Shown here: positions 36,567 to 49,270 of the stretch, piece by piece | Layout: every line of letters begins with the position of its first letter | Numbering within the stretch: position 1 is the first letter of the stretch | Assembly: GCA_004335835.1 (NCBI GenBank) | Contig: RWJK01001823.1 | Location: 33,079-97,078 of the forward strand | DNA length: 64,000 nucleotides | Direction: 5' to 3' | Origin: Scenedesmus sp. ARA3 | Lineage: Eukaryota; Chlorophyta; Chlorophyceae; Sphaeropleales; Scenedesmaceae | Position numbers and translations under genes: made by a program | The notes under the pieces: generated by a model | Told to the model about the DNA's origin: nothing | What the model saw: the letters and a program-made list of their open reading frames with translations, nothing else | Database searches by the model: none

Positions 36567-39307
36567 GTGCGCGGCGTGTGCGTGGCAGGTGGGTGAAGCC
36601 GAGCTATGCTGGAGCAGGTGTGGCATGCAAGCAACGCGTTGTGCGTGGCGTATCAGCAGCAATTGCTGCCGCAAGTGTGTGCACGATTTGAGGCAAGGAT
36701 GAAGCAAGCATGGCAGTGCTTGCTTGCCTGAGTGGGGATTTGGTTGCTGATGGGCCCCATCAAAGGGAGGAGTTTTGCTGCTAATGGGGCTTGGGCTATT
36801 GCTGATTGTTGCAGGCCTGGCAATGCGCATAGCTGGCATGGCAATTGCTGCGCCTATGTTTGACATGAGTCTGAAGCACTTGCAGACGGAATCAGAGTGG
36901 AGGGGAGCGATGTTTTTGCAGCGGTAGGGGTATTTTTTTGCGGCAGCTGGGATGCAGGGCGACTGTCACATGGTGATGGCAGGCCTTGTCGGCAGCAGGA
37001 TTGTGCTGCTATGCCTTTTGTGCAGGGGTGGCTCTTTGCCCATCCTCATGTTGCGCTTCATCAGAAGATCAGGGAGAGCAGGGCTGTGTTGAGGGCTCAT
37101 AAGGGAATGCATTGTGTACTGGTTCAGCATGCGATGGCGGCGGCGTTGCAGCTGCGTGTACTTTTCTGTGTATGCATGCCTGGCTCTCGAGCATTGGTGA
37201 TCGCAGGCGGCTTGCCTGTGGAAGTGTGTCAAGGGGCTGTATCAAAGGCAACACTGCTATTCAGAAGGGTTGCTGCCAATACCACCCTGATTTCCTGGTA
37301 TGGATCCGCCAGGCGGACTGCTCTACCCAAGTTGAGTACTGAATGTCCTGCATGCGATTACATGTGGCTGGTTGGCTGGCAACGCAAAGTGTGGGAAGCT
37401 GGGCGAGCGGATTCAGGTGGTGGCTGGTTGTTGATTGCTCGTTACTTTACTATGACATGCAGCTGGATTGTTACAAATAACGCAGCTCATATAGCTGCCA
37501 TACTTTCGGATGGATTCCTAGGATGGATATGTGGAATACGCTTGGTACACGGGTATGACGCGTGCATCTCGTATCTGATTTGCTTTCATGCTGTGAAGGG
37601 GCTCTGTTGCTTTTGATGTTTACTGCAGCTGCCATCTTGTTAGGAAACATTGGTCCGTGGCCTGGCAACTGCTTGCAGCCAGCTCACCTGACGCTTAACG
37701 GCTTCTCCCACCAGAGCTCCATTATGTCTAAGACTAGTCATCATGTTGCTAGTCATTGTGCAACTCACTTGTATGGTGTACATGTCTTATTGAAAGGCAG
37801 TTCGCTGTGTTCTTTTTGCATGTACATGTGCATAGGGTTGCTGGAACTGTGCGGTGTTGCTACTGCTGTTGCCAGGCAGTCCGTGCTGCGGCTGGCAGCA
37901 ACTGTTCATTCATGTCGGTCGAACACAGTCTGTGGCCACGATGCAATGCATGCTGCCAATTAGCATTGCAAGCAGCGCGTATCTCAGCATCCTGTCAAGC
38001 TGGCTGCTTGTTGTTTGGCATGACTGAACCGTTCAGTAGTGCACAGCAAGTGGAGCATAGGGTCGGACTTCTCTGCGTGCCATTCAGCTCTACTGCGGCG
38101 GCTTGCAATTGTGGGGCTCTTGGGTGGCGCTTGTATGTATTTTGCCGAGTGAGGTGTGTGGCTGAGGAGGCCTTTGAGGAGGTCAAGGTGTCTGCAGGGG
38201 CAAGTCAGTGGTGTGAGTGCAGCAACCTGCTGCTGGGCTCCAGGGGAACCTATGATGGGATGATGTGTTGCACACAGCTCTTATGATAAGCAGAACGTGT
38301 GTTTTTGGCCTGCATGCTTGTTGCTGGGTGCGGCATACAGGGTGTCGTGGCGCACTGCTGGGCCTGCTGCTGCTTGTACTTTTCAGCATGCATGGCATGC
38401 AGCGTATAACATGCTTCTGCTCGGCGCGCGAAACAGTAGGCCATGCATTTTGGTGGCTTGCCTGCACTTATAAGAAACCGGTTGGTTTGGCTAGCTGGCA
38501 TCGCTCGTTGCAGCATGCCTGCACAACCATCACAGCCATGGCAGCTCTTTTTTGGGTGGTGCCAGCTGATCATATTGGCTGCAGCGAGCTGGCTGGCAGG
38601 CTGTAGCAGTGGGCAGGCGCTCTGCTTGCTGTGGTCTTGTAGTTGGTATGCCATGCACTGCGCAAGTGCACCGGCTTAGAGATTCTGACCCTGAGCTCAT
38701 TGTGCTGTGTGCTGAGCAAATGATGCTTGGCTTGTGTACAGAGCTAAGCAGTTTTTCACTGCGGTTGCATGTCAGCTCCTGGCTTTTGTACGTTGATGCC
38801 AGTCTTTTTTATGCATGATGTATTGCGCATACCCCAGCGTCCAAGTTGTGGCTGGACGTGTAACCCACAGCTAGGCGCAATACAAGGCCTCTGCGCTAAT
38901 GCTCATGTGGCCGCGCGCAACTGTGGCGTAGCGCACGCCCTGTTTTTGAACGTGATCAAGTTAGCTGAGAAGAGAAACCAACCACCACTTCTCGTGTGAC
39001 GACACCAGAACTTCTGTGACAGGCTCTGAAAACCGCCGCTTCTGTTACAGTTCTGCAAGCAACCTGCCTAGACCCGAACCATGCACCCCAGGTAAAGCAA
39101 GGCAGCAGAGGACAAGAGCTGGGGCTGCTGCTGCGTCCGAATGAGCACAAATAGCTGTGGTGCAAAATTGGCAGCTTGATCATGGCTGCAGGTAGTGCTG
39201 CCAGATGTGTGCTACATACAATCTATTGTGCACCTACATACCAGCACCCAGAAAGGGGATTGAGGTGTGCTGATGCAGCCAGCACTCAAAATGCAACCGA
39301 CACCAGC
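36567..39307. other. Intergenic, 2.7 kb without a supported gene
   Basis: It contains an open frame of 239 codons at 36897-37616 (plus) that lacks an ATG start and any motif. It also contains a 47-codon hydrophobic frame starting at an ATG at 36785 (MGLGLLLIVAGLAMRIAGMA). Neither is convincing. Composition is less CAG-biased than the coding regions. Confidence 0.45.
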
Positions 39308-40472
39308 TCAAGCAACCACATCATTGTTGACATAATGCGTCACTTTTGTAACAAGGAAGCTCACCAAAGGGCTGTCCCTGTCATACAAACTGCTGGATGG
39401 TACACCCAGCTGCTGCAGGTAAGTGCCCATGCCTTCCTGAGCCTCATCAAACGTGTAACTGCCCCCTTGGTTGCTGCTGAAGTGGTGGGTGTATTGCACA
39501 AAGTTCACGCTGCCGCAGCGCAACGACATCGCAAGGTTTAGCATCCAGTCGGTACCCCAGAGCGATCTGCTAATGGTTGGAGATAAATACTGTTGGAAGC
39601 GTGTGAAACCCTGCTGAGTGAAAACCATGCCATGCAGAACCTCTACCATTCTCTTCTCTGCAATGGTGCGTGCATTTGGTTCTTGAAAGAATGGTGCGTT
39701 GCACCGCATGTGGCTGTAGTGAGATGCCTCTTTCTCGCTGTGCGCAACCAGTCAACACATCTAAGCCATGCAGCTGCTGCAGGGCCAGCAGCAGCCGCCA
39801 GTCCACTGGTTGCTGCAGCTCAATGTCATCTGCAAAAAGCATCACATAGTCGTGCATTCGTGAATCCACCTGTCCCAGCACATCACCCAGCCAACCAGCA
39901 TCTTGAAACACACAAACATGGGTGACACTGCTGCCGCTGCTCCTGTCGCTAGCACCACCATCGCCATCACTGGCAGTCTGATTCCCTGTGACAGGTGCTG
40001 TCGCCTGCTCAGCTGCCCCTTTTTTAAACCTCATAGCTTCTGCCAAAGCTGTAGACGTGCCAGTGCACACTTGCAAACACGCCATCTGCTTGCGCTTCCA
40101 CATGCCTGATGTTGTTCAGCAGTATCGCCACCTTCTCATCCATGTGCATGCCCCCAATGCCAGGCACCACCACCAGCAGCGAGCAGGGCACCTCCACACA
40201 CTTGCCCCAGCCAGTGAGGCGCGCAATTGCAGCATCATGCTGCTTGTCACTGCTGGTGCTGCTGCTGCAGGCGCCATCAGTTGTTGGTTGAGAGCCTGTG
40301 CAGCCATCGCTGGCCGGACTTGCTGAGCTGCTGGTGCCAGCTCTATACAGCAAAGGGTGTGCTGCTCGCAGGTCCTCGTAAGACTGCCTGATGACCCATG
40401 GTGTGTCTGGCCGCTGCCATTGTGCGTTGCTGCGCTGCACAGCTGCTGTGCTGCTGTCTGTGTGTTGTTCAG
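39308..40472 (-). CDS. DUF707-like protein, possibly glycosyltransferase-related (5' exon not found)
   Basis: Probable exons on the minus strand are 40472-40030, 39977-39749 and 39657-39308; the first needs one base from an upstream exon that I could not place. Motifs in order: PCSLLVVVPGIGGMH, VHWHVYSFG, VTHVCVFQDAGWL, MHDYVMLFADDIELQ (acidic pair after a hydrophobic strand, as in nucleotide-sugar-binding folds), then QYLSPTISRSLWGTDWMLNL and NFVQYTHH. This order and the YVMLFADD/WGTDW pair resemble the plant DUF707 family, whose members are thought to be glycosyltransferase-like; the match is by eye. The intron 40029-39978 would be only 52 bp, so the first junction is tentative. The gene starts close to, and diverges from, the SOUL gene at 40888. 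Confidence 0.6.
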
Positions 40473-40887
40473 CTGCAATAGGCGTTAACAGCACCGTCAA
40501 GATGATAAAGAATATGCAAACTTAAGGCAGCAGTCCCTATTTGTGTTCCAGGTCATGTGAAACACCAGCAGGTGAATGCTCACACTAGCCTCAACATGCC
40601 AGTACTGCGTGACAACAGCATCACAAGACCAGTACAGTACGAGGTGTATGCAGCGGTGATCAGCTTTGAAACGGTTCTCATCGGTGTCACAAAACGGAGT
40701 CTGGCCTGGTAGGCGTTGCTAAGAAAAGCACCACCACCAATGGAGTGACATCTGCCAGCTAGGGTTGTGCAGTTCGAGCATTTCGACGCAAGCGCCGCTG
40801 CTATGCAAGCTGAACTGTCAAAATCTCTATTGTGTTTAGACTAGTCACGTTTGCAGGCGCCTCTACGTGCTGTGCTTATCCTTCAGG
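40473..40887. promoter_or_regulatory. Divergent intergenic region between the DUF707-like and SOUL genes
   Basis: About 415 bp separate the first identified exon of the minus-strand gene from the ATG of the SOUL gene. It should include the missing first exon of the former and the promoters of both. No element is identified with confidence. Confidence 0.4.
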
Positions 40888-43800
40888 ATGCTTGGACGTC
40901 GTTTGCACAGCCCAGCTGGCTATACCAGCCTGGCCGGTCAACATGCGCAAAGACCCCGATCGAGACGCCTGAACGTCTCAGTTCGTGCAGCAAACGCGGC
41001 CCGGCCACCACAGGGTCAGATACTGGAGAACAGCAGCAGGAACACGCACGAACCACCACCAACCACACAAGCAGCTGCGGAGTTTCTCAGGCAGGAGCTG
41101 AAGACCATCTTCAGGACAGGGGTAGGGAACTTTGTGGCCCCATGCATGTAAACCCTGGGTTGCTGAGGCTACAGTTGTGCCGAAGCAGTACCAGCGCCAC
41201 GGCAGCGTGTCAATGCTGTCAGCAGCAGCGGCGCGTATGCCAACCCATGCAATCCTGCATGGTGCCTCGCTCAGAGTCACAGGTACACTGATGCAACCGT
41301 GCACATCGTGCGTCTCTGTCAGAAGTTATGCACACTTTTGGCTGCATCCTTGAGGCCTGCTTGTCCACTTTCGAGCTGTCCCAATGCTGCTGTTCTGCAT
41401 GCTTCGCATGTTTGGTTTCTTGCAGGAGATCACAGCATCAAGGTACAGCAGAAGCGAACCTTGCACTGCTGCAGCTGGGTTCCGGCGGATCAGCTGTCGA
41501 GATCAGTTCACTGGTGTCAGCGCCTGGAAACCACCTGGACAGCACTGCTGCCTTTCATGCACATGCCTGTGCACATGCTTGTGCACATGCATTGGTGCAG
41601 CAACTTGTGCCACAACATGTGGTGGCTGCACCCTGCAGCATGTTCAGCGCGTCGCACCCGCTTGCATCCCCCCTGCTAGTGCACACTTGCATGGCGCCAA
41701 TGTGTGGCTCTGAATCAGCAGCCGTGTATGCTTGCTGTATATTGCACCTGCAAGCAAAGGCATGCTGCCCGTGCACATGTGCTGCTGCTCTGCATCACTT
41801 GCAGGTATGCGCGGGGCATTGTTTTTGAGGATCCCATTACGCGCATTTCAGACATCAACGCGTACCAACTGATGATCCGTGCCATCAAGACGCTGTTCAA
41901 CGTCGCATTTGACCTGCACGACGTGACAATCACAAAGCCGGATGAAGTCACCACAACGTAGGCAAGATTTGGTGCAGCGTGTGTGGGGAGTGCATTGTAC
42001 ACTGCTGCAGGTTGTGTTGCAGCTTCTTACTGCCCTTACTGCAGCTGACTCATCAAGCTATGCCTTCCTGCTCACGGTCTGTGTATGCTGCGCATTTGCT
42101 GCTGGTTGGTGCGGCAGATGCTGGCTTCAGGCCGTGTGGGTGCGGCAGGTGCAAACTTTAGGCTTTGTTGGTGTGGCAGTTGCACGGCAGGCGTCAGGCC
42201 GTATGTGGATGGTGTTGCTGCAGGTGGACGATGTCACTGAAGGCATGGGAGCTGCCCTGGCAGCCCACGCTGCTCTTCTCAGGCCGCTCCTTTTACAAGG
42301 TGAGGCGATGCTGCCACCGTCAGCCCTAGCAGAGCTGTGCTGCTGTACTACTCCTATCCATTGCTTGAGGGCAGTGATGAGCTGGGTGACGCAGGACATT
42401 GCTGGAAGCAGCAGCAGTTGCTAGTGTTTCTGCAATCCACACAGCATAGCCAGGGCTTGTTTTGTCACTGCCTGTGACTGTTTGTCCTTGGCCAGTATGC
42501 ATATACTCATAAGGTTTTGCTGCGTGCAGGTGGACTCCGGCGGCACCATCATCAGTCACAGGGATGTGTGGGACGCAGTGGACAACAATGCGTTCCTGTC
42601 ACCAGAGGCAGTGGCAGAGGTGCTGCGCCAGGTGAGCCACCGGTTGCAGCGCCCCTGCTTGAGAAGGCCTCGCGTCTGCCTTTGCACTATGTGTAGCAAC
42701 CAGCCGTGTCAGCACCGCAGCCATGATGCTGGCCTTGCAGTGTTTACTAGGTTGTTGTTGGCGCATGCCTTTCAATTGAACTCCTATTGGTCGCAGCCCC
42801 TGGCGTGGCTGTGCTGTCATGGAGCTGAACTTCACCTGTCGTCTGCTGCTGTTGCTGTCTATGCGCTCTCGCTCTCCTGCAGCTGCTGCAGCTGCAGATC
42901 ACGCCTGGCCTGGAGACCCCCGCTTACACCGTGCTCAAGGCGGCCCGTGACTATGAGCTACGGCGCTACCAGCCATACATTGTGGCAGAGACAGCAATGC
43001 CAAGTGGCTCAAGTGAGCGTAACTTTGTTGTTGCTGCATGCCCACTGCAGCCTGCGAGGCACCAACAGGGATTGTAGACCAAGCATAACAGAACCTGCAT
43101 GACGCGCGTTCTTGCTGTCCGTTGTGGTTTGCGTGCATGCGGGCTTCCATGCTGTTGTTGGCAGCATCACCTGCTGGCGGCCGATAGCGTTTTCCTGCAG
43201 GGTGTGCCGCGTAGCGTGCCATCTGACCAATGCACCTGCGGCAACTGCTGCTCCTGCTCCTGCTGCCGTTGCTGTCTCCTGCAGCGCCTGCTGGCGGGGC
43301 TGGCTTCAATGACCTGGCTGGGTACATCTTTGGCGGCAACAGCAACCAGCAGTCAATGGAGATGACCACACCAGGTGCGTCGCACCTAGTAGCATGCCTC
43401 TGCTGACTCAGCCGCAAACCCAGCAAACATGCAGCGCCGCCTGCAGTTCGGCACAGGCTGCAGGTACTGGATGACGTTCTTTGTGTCTTCTCGTGCCTCA
43501 TGGCAGCTGCATGGCCAACACAGGTGTGTATTATCATACATGCGTGCGTGCCTGCATGTGCTCCTCGCCAGATGGGACTACTGTGTTTGTATGTGACCTG
43601 CTAACAAGTGGCCTTGCATGCGTGCTGTGGTGCGCTGCAGTGTTCACTCGCAGCCCGGCACAACCAGGAGCTGCAGGTGACAGCAGCGGCAGCGGCGAGG
43701 TGACCATGCAGTTTGTGCTGGAGAAGAAGTTTGCAGGTGGGGCTGGCTGTCATTGCTGTTGTGAACTTATTGTGGCAGGCAGCGCTGCAGCCGATCTGCC

Positions 43801-44038
43801 AGTGTTTGTGTTTCACCTTCATGCAATGAGAGGCTCATGCTATGTGTGGCGACTTTCCAAGTTTGCTGCACCATGCGGTTTCACGGACCTCCAGCCGTGG
43901 CTATCGCCAGGCGATGTGCTGGCTGCACACCAGGGTCATTGGTGCACATCCTTCAGGCCTGTGGTATCTGCTGCTGGCTCGCAGCATAGCAAGCACTGCC
44001 CACCTGCCACACCTGCCCCTGTACACTACCGACACCCT

Positions 44039-44124
<86 letters not shown>

Positions 44125-44441
44125 GCTGCTCTGCTGCTCTGCTGCTCTGCTGCTCTGCTGCTGTGCTGCTGTCAGATGTGGATGAGCTGCCGCAGCCCAA
44201 CAGCCGCAAGGTGCGCCGCAAGCAGCTGCCCGGCAGCTTCTGCGCAGCCGCGCGCTTCTCAGGCTTTGCGTTTGACTGGGAGGTGAAGGATGCAGAGCGC
44301 AAGCTGCGAGCAGCGCTTGCAAAGGACGGCCTGCGGGCCAAGCCCGGCTACAGCCTGGCGCGTTATAACGAGCCGTGGGTGCCTCCGCCGCTGAGGAGGA
44401 ATGAGGTGCTGCTGGAGCTGGTGGACTTTGAGTGGCCTTGA
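40888..44441 (+). CDS. DUF2358-SOUL haem-binding family protein, plastid-targeted (9 exons)
   Basis: Exons 40888-41121, 41426-41442, 41805-41957, 42224-42299, 42530-42631, 42883-43012, 43285-43374, 43641-43736 and 44176-44441 join in phase to 387 residues. The N-terminus (MLGRRLHSPAG to RRLNVSVRAANAA) is a typical transit peptide. DUF2358 follows: FLRQELKTIFRTG, RGIVFEDPITRISDINAYQ, LFNVAFDLHDV, LPWQPTLLFSGRSFY and SHRDVWDAVDNNAFLSPEAV. The SOUL domain covers ETPAYTVLKAARDYELRRYQ, AGYIFGGNS, MEMTTPVFT, MQFVLEKKF and KPGYSLARYNEPWVPPPLRR. This architecture matches plant plastid SOUL proteins (HBP5-like), proposed to bind tetrapyrroles. Exon 2 is a 17-nt microexon, deduced because the conserved join TGEITASRYARG needs it. 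The last intron holds (CAT)n and (CTG)16. A TGTAA at 44610-44614 may be the polyadenylation signal. Confidence 0.9.
44043..44160 (+). repeat. Compound (CAT)n-(CTG)16-(CTCTG) microsatellite in the last SOUL intron
   Basis: A CAT/ATC run from 44043 is followed by 16 CTG units (44073-44120) and then by CTGCTCTG repeats up to the acceptor CAG at 44173-44175. Confidence 0.95.
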
Positions 44442-46030
44442 ACTGCTGTTGCATTGCATGATATGCATGTGCGGCCACAGCTGCACGCCGGCACAGTGCA
44501 GCGTGTGTTGTCCGGGTACAGTGGCACATTTATTATCTAGGAGAACAGCCCACTGCTGTTTTGAATGTGTACCGCTGAGATTCTAGTATGAGTGCGTTGT
44601 GGGCAGACGTGTAAGTGCTTTCTGTACACCTGCGTGGCAGCGACATTCATTGTGTACAGCAAAACGTGCTTATCGCAGTGTCTTGCAGCACGTCTGTGTG
44701 GTGAGAGTTGTGGGAGTGTGTTGTGCACTGCAATCGCTGTGTAGTCCGTGTTGCAAGGTTGTGTCCCGCAGCAGCAGTGCAGGGGCAATGGTGTGAAATG
44801 GGCACAACAGCACACTAAAGCACTGCTTTTGGTGTGGTCATCATCATCATGCATGGCGCTCTGTGCTACTTGATGTAGAGCCTTCATTCTACTCGCGCGG
44901 GTGCTGCCAGCAACGGCCTCGCGGGGCGCCTGCTGCTGTTGGTGCATCATCTGGCCAGCCGTCACTGTCAGCTGCGGGGTGTGCCTAATGTTGCCAGTGC
45001 ACTCTTGTTGCGTTTTACTGTCAGGTGGTGACCTGGCATACTCCGTTGTGTTTGCGCAGGTCGTGCAGGTTTCACGAGTATGCCTCCTGGCCATGTGCTG
45101 CATGCATTTCAGCTAGGTCCTGGCATAGTGCTGCATGCATTCCAGCTAGGTATGTGCCGGCAGGGAGAGGTGTTGAAAGCACAGAAGGGAGTTACTGATG
45201 ACACAACATGGCCACAACTTGGCAGTAGGTCACACTACAGCATGTGACAGCTGCTTGCATGAATCGCCGCTGTAAGACATGTGCTGAAGCAAGTTTTGTG
45301 CGAGGCACTCTTCCAGAGTGCCCAAGTTGGGTACAATCCACCATCGCTGCCATCCTCAACCACCTTGCTGAGATTCCAGTGCGTATGCAATTTAGCCTTG
45401 CTGCGCAGCAAATGCAAGCACACATTATGCAGTTGCCACGGATGTGCGCACCTGTGCATCACGTGCGGTTGTGCACACCGTGTGGAGTGAACCCATGTGC
45501 TTGCATATGCCTGGCTGTCAGTTGTGGAGGCTGCTGTCTGCAGGGCTGTAGCTCCTGCAAGCAGAGCAAAGCCTGTTGCGCATGCGGCGCGTTGCTGTTT
45601 GAGGCATACATCATGTATATAAACAACTGCACAGCCTCAAAGGCATTGTCTGTTCTCCCGCAGCATGAGTACCAAAGTGTACAGACAAACGAGATAACCA
45701 GAGGCAGCAACTCTTTGCTGCTGCATCCATGTTTGCCCATGGCTTTGCTGTACATGCAGCACATGTGTGTGCTTGGTATGCCAAGTGCAAAGCCTGACAA
45801 GCAGCTAGCGTGCAACCCTGCTCGGGGCATGTCTTCAGTCTGCATCAGATGAACGGGTCGTGGGGTGGTGGGCTGCGGGCATGCACTATGCAGACACCAC
45901 ACAGCACTGCTGCAGTAGTGTGGGCCGCTAGCCATGTGCTGGTTGGGTAGGGGCGTGCTGTTGGAGTCGCCAGGGCTCGCAGCCTGCTGTTGCACCTGGT
46001 GGCTGCTGCTGCTGCTGCTGCTGCTGCTGT
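44442..46030. other. Convergent intergenic region (SOUL and Hikeshi 3' ends)
   Basis: Two genes end towards each other across 1.6 kb. No gene is supported. An imperfect direct repeat of about 33 bp (GTGCTGCATGCATTTCAGCTAGGT type) lies at 45095-45150, and a (CTG)n run precedes 46030. Confidence 0.5.
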
Positions 46031-48501
46031 TCAGATCTTGTCCTGGTTGCGGGTCAGGAAGTCTGGATCTAGCCTAAACTTGCGCTCAAAGCGCTCATAC
46101 CACCTGCATCGTTGTTGCATCCAGCAGCAGTTCAAGGCCACAGCGGTTTGGTGTTGTGCATTTTGTTGTCGTACACAGCTGTTGCATTGTGTATTTGTGC
46201 CGCCTGCAGTGACTTGGGCAGTTGGGTACGCATGCAAGTGCAAGTTCATGTAGACTGCACATCAGACCTGCTCCAGTCGCATGCAATGCTATCCTATGCA
46301 ATGCTATTCAATGCTATGCTTCAAGCTTGGTAACTGCTGCTCATCCAACACAGCGCTGCTAGCCATGCCATGCCTTCCGAAGGGCCAGGGCCTGGCAGTG
46401 GCTGCTCCCTGCCCAAGCCATATTGCCCACACACCAGCAGCACATGCCCCCCCCAACCCCCACCAGCATCGCTCAACACCATCTCTGCCGCCCTGGATTG
46501 CCCAGACACACCTGTCGAGCGCCTTTGTGGGTATGACAATTGTGTCGCCATTCGTCTGCGTGGCGAAGCTGGCCAGGAAATGGTACAGGTCCATGCCCAC
46601 GCGCTTTGCATAGGCCAGTTTGTCGCCCACGCGGCTGCTCTCCTTGGCGGCTACATCAGCTAGTGGCTCTATGCTAACGCCAACCTGTGCCCGCAAGCGA
46701 AGGGCGGCGAACATAGCATATACAGTATATGCATGCAGAATATGACAGCAGATGACACAAAGGAAGGATAAGCGGGTGCCAGCTTGTCGCCTACGCGGCT
46801 GCTCTCCTTCGCGGCCACCTCAGCTAGTGGCATTATGCTGACACCAACCCAGCAGCAATGTACAGCACAAGAACACAGTGGCGGACTATAACAGCATGGT
46901 ATGCGTGTAGTATATGGCAGCAGACAGCGGAGATGCGTGTAGGGAGTTGGCGGAGTAGCTTCTTGCGCTATCCAGGTTTATTAGCCTGTGCTGTCTGCAG
47001 CTGGCGACGGGATGCTGCCTTCAAATACGCTTCCCTGTGCACTGTACGCATACTCAGCCTTGCCAACAGTACGCACAACTGACCGGCAGCCAGAGGCTGC
47101 AGCTGGCACAGCACGACAGGTGTCTGATTCACAAGCAAGACAGTGAAAGTTCAGACAGGCTTGCCAGCTGCACACCTGGATGAAGCCCGGCCCTGGTGGC
47201 ACGGCATAGCCTCCCTCCTGCGCTGGCCACTGCAGCAGCAGCAGCAGCAGCAGCACAGGTACACAAGAGCCCGTAAGCAGCCTGTAGAGCGTTCAGCCGC
47301 TTTTGCCACACACACGAGCAGCCATGGAAGCATTGCAGGTCTCCTTGCAAGGCATCCGGGTTTACACTCACAGCCGTGCCAGGCGCAGTCCAGCTGAATG
47401 CACAGCGATGCCCACGGAACTGTCCCAGATGATGTGGCAGCACTGCAGGAAACAGCCAGCAGGGCCAGTTGCTGGCCTCACACATCCCTGACATCCAGCT
47501 GCACCTTGATTTTGCACGCACCCGCAGCGGCATGACTTCTGAGGGGTGTGTGCTGTGGCAGCAGCCCATGTACACCCAGTCCCCGGAGCCTGACTTGAGG
47601 TACAGGCCCAGGGCAAGTGAGGGGTCCAGCGTGTCAGGAGCAGTGAGGAACAGGCACACCTGCATGTTTCACAGGCAAGAAGACACAGTGGATGTCGTCG
47701 GCTGATGAAACATGCATCAATTCTGGCAATTGTTCCATCTGGAGTATGTATGCTGCTGAGGTTGACAAACAGAAGTGCAGCAAAAACGTGCCACCGCACA
47801 TGCAACAGCTAGCTGTGGTTGGAGCAAACGGCAGCAGTATGAATCTTATGCAGTGCGCAAAGCAGCACTGTCCAGCCAGCTGCCATGCCAGCAACACAGC
47901 AGGGCGCTTTGACATGGCGCACCTCTTTCAGCTCCCAGTACTGCATCAGCAACAAAGAGAGCAGCATGCAACCCAAGTAAGAACTGACAGAGCATGGGGA
48001 ACGGCAAGTAGACAAGGTAAGACGATGCGCACATATCACCAAAAGCATTGCAGAAGTGCTGTGCACCTGCGCAGAGCTGAACCTTGGGCAAAAGCATCAG
48101 CAGCACTGCAACTGGCGCCGCATGTCTGTTGCTGTTGGGTTGGCTGCAGTGCACACGCACCTGTGGTTTGACCAGCGAACAAACATCCAGAACCTGCGCG
48201 CATGAGCGGCAGCATCAGGTGTGGGTGGTCACACCAGGCGGATGCACACGCTGGCAAGATCACACGCAAGGGAGCAGCACAAACATATCTGCAGCTACAG
48301 TACAAGGCGCAAGAAATGCAGCTCAAGCTGGTGGATCCTCAGGTATCTGCTGTTCAGTCTAAGCTGCACCTGTGCTGCTGACAAAACCCAGCAGCAGCTG
48401 CTGTGCCTGACGCTTACCCAGTGTGTGGGATCAACCTGTGCAAAGTAGTCGCTGGTTATGGGGTAGCTGTTTCCTACGAAGAGTACTCCGAAAGGAGCCA
48501 T
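46031..48501 (-). CDS. HIKESHI: Hikeshi / OPI10 family protein (6 exons)
   Basis: Exons on the minus strand: 48501-48418, 48193-48161, 47659-47522, 47229-47176, 46684-46512 and 46103-46031, in phase for 184 residues, near the usual length (about 197 in human). Motifs in order: FGVLFVGNSYPITSDYFAQV and DPTHW (N-terminal strands), VLDVCSLVKPQ, VCLFLTAPDTLDPSLALGLY, GSGDWVYMGCCHSTHPSEVM, VGVSIEPLADVAAKESS, DLYHFLASFATQ and the C-terminal WYERFERKFRLDPDFL. Hikeshi carries Hsp70 into the nucleus under heat stress in animals; a similar role in algae is inferred. Exons 2 (33 nt) and 4 (54 nt) are short and were placed from conserved sequence and phase. Exon 5 has a decayed partial copy just upstream. 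Confidence 0.88.
46611..46857 (-). repeat. Partial duplication of Hikeshi exon 5
   Basis: 46778-46857 repeats 46611-46690 with about 85% identity by eye. On the minus strand both read VGVSI-PLA-VAAKESSRVGDKLA, but the upstream copy has lost the CAG acceptor (GGCACAG changed to GCTGCTGG) and is cut off, so it should be intronic. Confidence 0.85.
47233..47253 (-). repeat. (CTG)7 against the acceptor of Hikeshi exon 4
   Basis: Seven CTG units on the coding strand lead directly into the CAG acceptor at 47230-47232. Confidence 0.9.
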
Positions 48502-49270
48502 GACGCAACCTAAACGTGCTCTGGATGGTGCTGCTGCTACTGCGCTGTTGCAGTGTACTGTGCTACAGCTGCTGCTGCTGCCCCGGCCGGCGAATTGCCG
48601 GCAGAAAGGGCTCTCAAGCTAGTCTGTATCACGATCTGTTCGAACTGCGTACTTCTCAGTCCCGAGATCAAGCCATGCCATGTGCTCTACAGCTGTAATC
48701 TTTCGAGAGCATCACTTCGGCAAAGCCCGTTGCTGTCGCATTGAAGCAGGGTAGCGAGTAAACCAGTGATTGATAGTTACCAATCGAGCGCAACCCGCCA
48801 AAAATCAGTAGAGCTATCGCTTCACAGACAATTTCATAGCATGGGTATGTGTCAGCAGCAGGCACGGTGCCGGGATGTCAACATCAAAGTTGATGCAATG
48901 AGATACTGGTAAAGCAGTGCAGTTGTCATGGTAAACAGTGCTAGAAAATAACGGTCTAGTGAACCCCTGCTACCACGGCGAACATATCAAAATAACACAC
49001 ATTTGAACCACCAAGGTTTAACCAAGGTTGTGTTGAGCAAAGAACGAGGAGAAGCCATTTATGATAGGCAGATATCAATCAATCCGAGGTTCAGCGTCAA
49101 ACAAGAGAAGTGTGCTGGTTTGCAAGCACAATAAGGCATCTCACCACAGACAACTCCATGTTAACAGAAGTACACCGCGTCACAGTAACATGCTGTGCTC
49201 ACACCCTCCCCTTCTGCAACAGCTGTCATCCATGGCACGGAGACACATGCTGGCAGCAGCAACAGCCTCG
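48502..49270. other. Upstream region of Hikeshi and 3' flank of the protease gene
   Basis: Both neighbours are on the minus strand. A 65-codon minus frame at 48668-48865 is present but has no motif and no splice support. The Hikeshi promoter should lie here. Confidence 0.45.

Noticed and set aside
36785..36928. 47-codon hydrophobic frame starting MGLGLLLIVAG
   Set aside because: It is short, lies in the 3' flank of the hydrolase gene, contains a TTGCAG that could equally be a splice site, and has no recognisable relative.
36897..37616. 239-codon open frame on the plus strand
   Set aside because: It begins at GTG rather than ATG, is rich in Cys and Trp, has no family motif and no coding-like splice context.
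48668..48865. 65-codon minus-strand frame upstream of Hikeshi
   Set aside because: No motif, no fitting splice sites to Hikeshi exon 1, and Hikeshi already has a good N-terminus at 48501.
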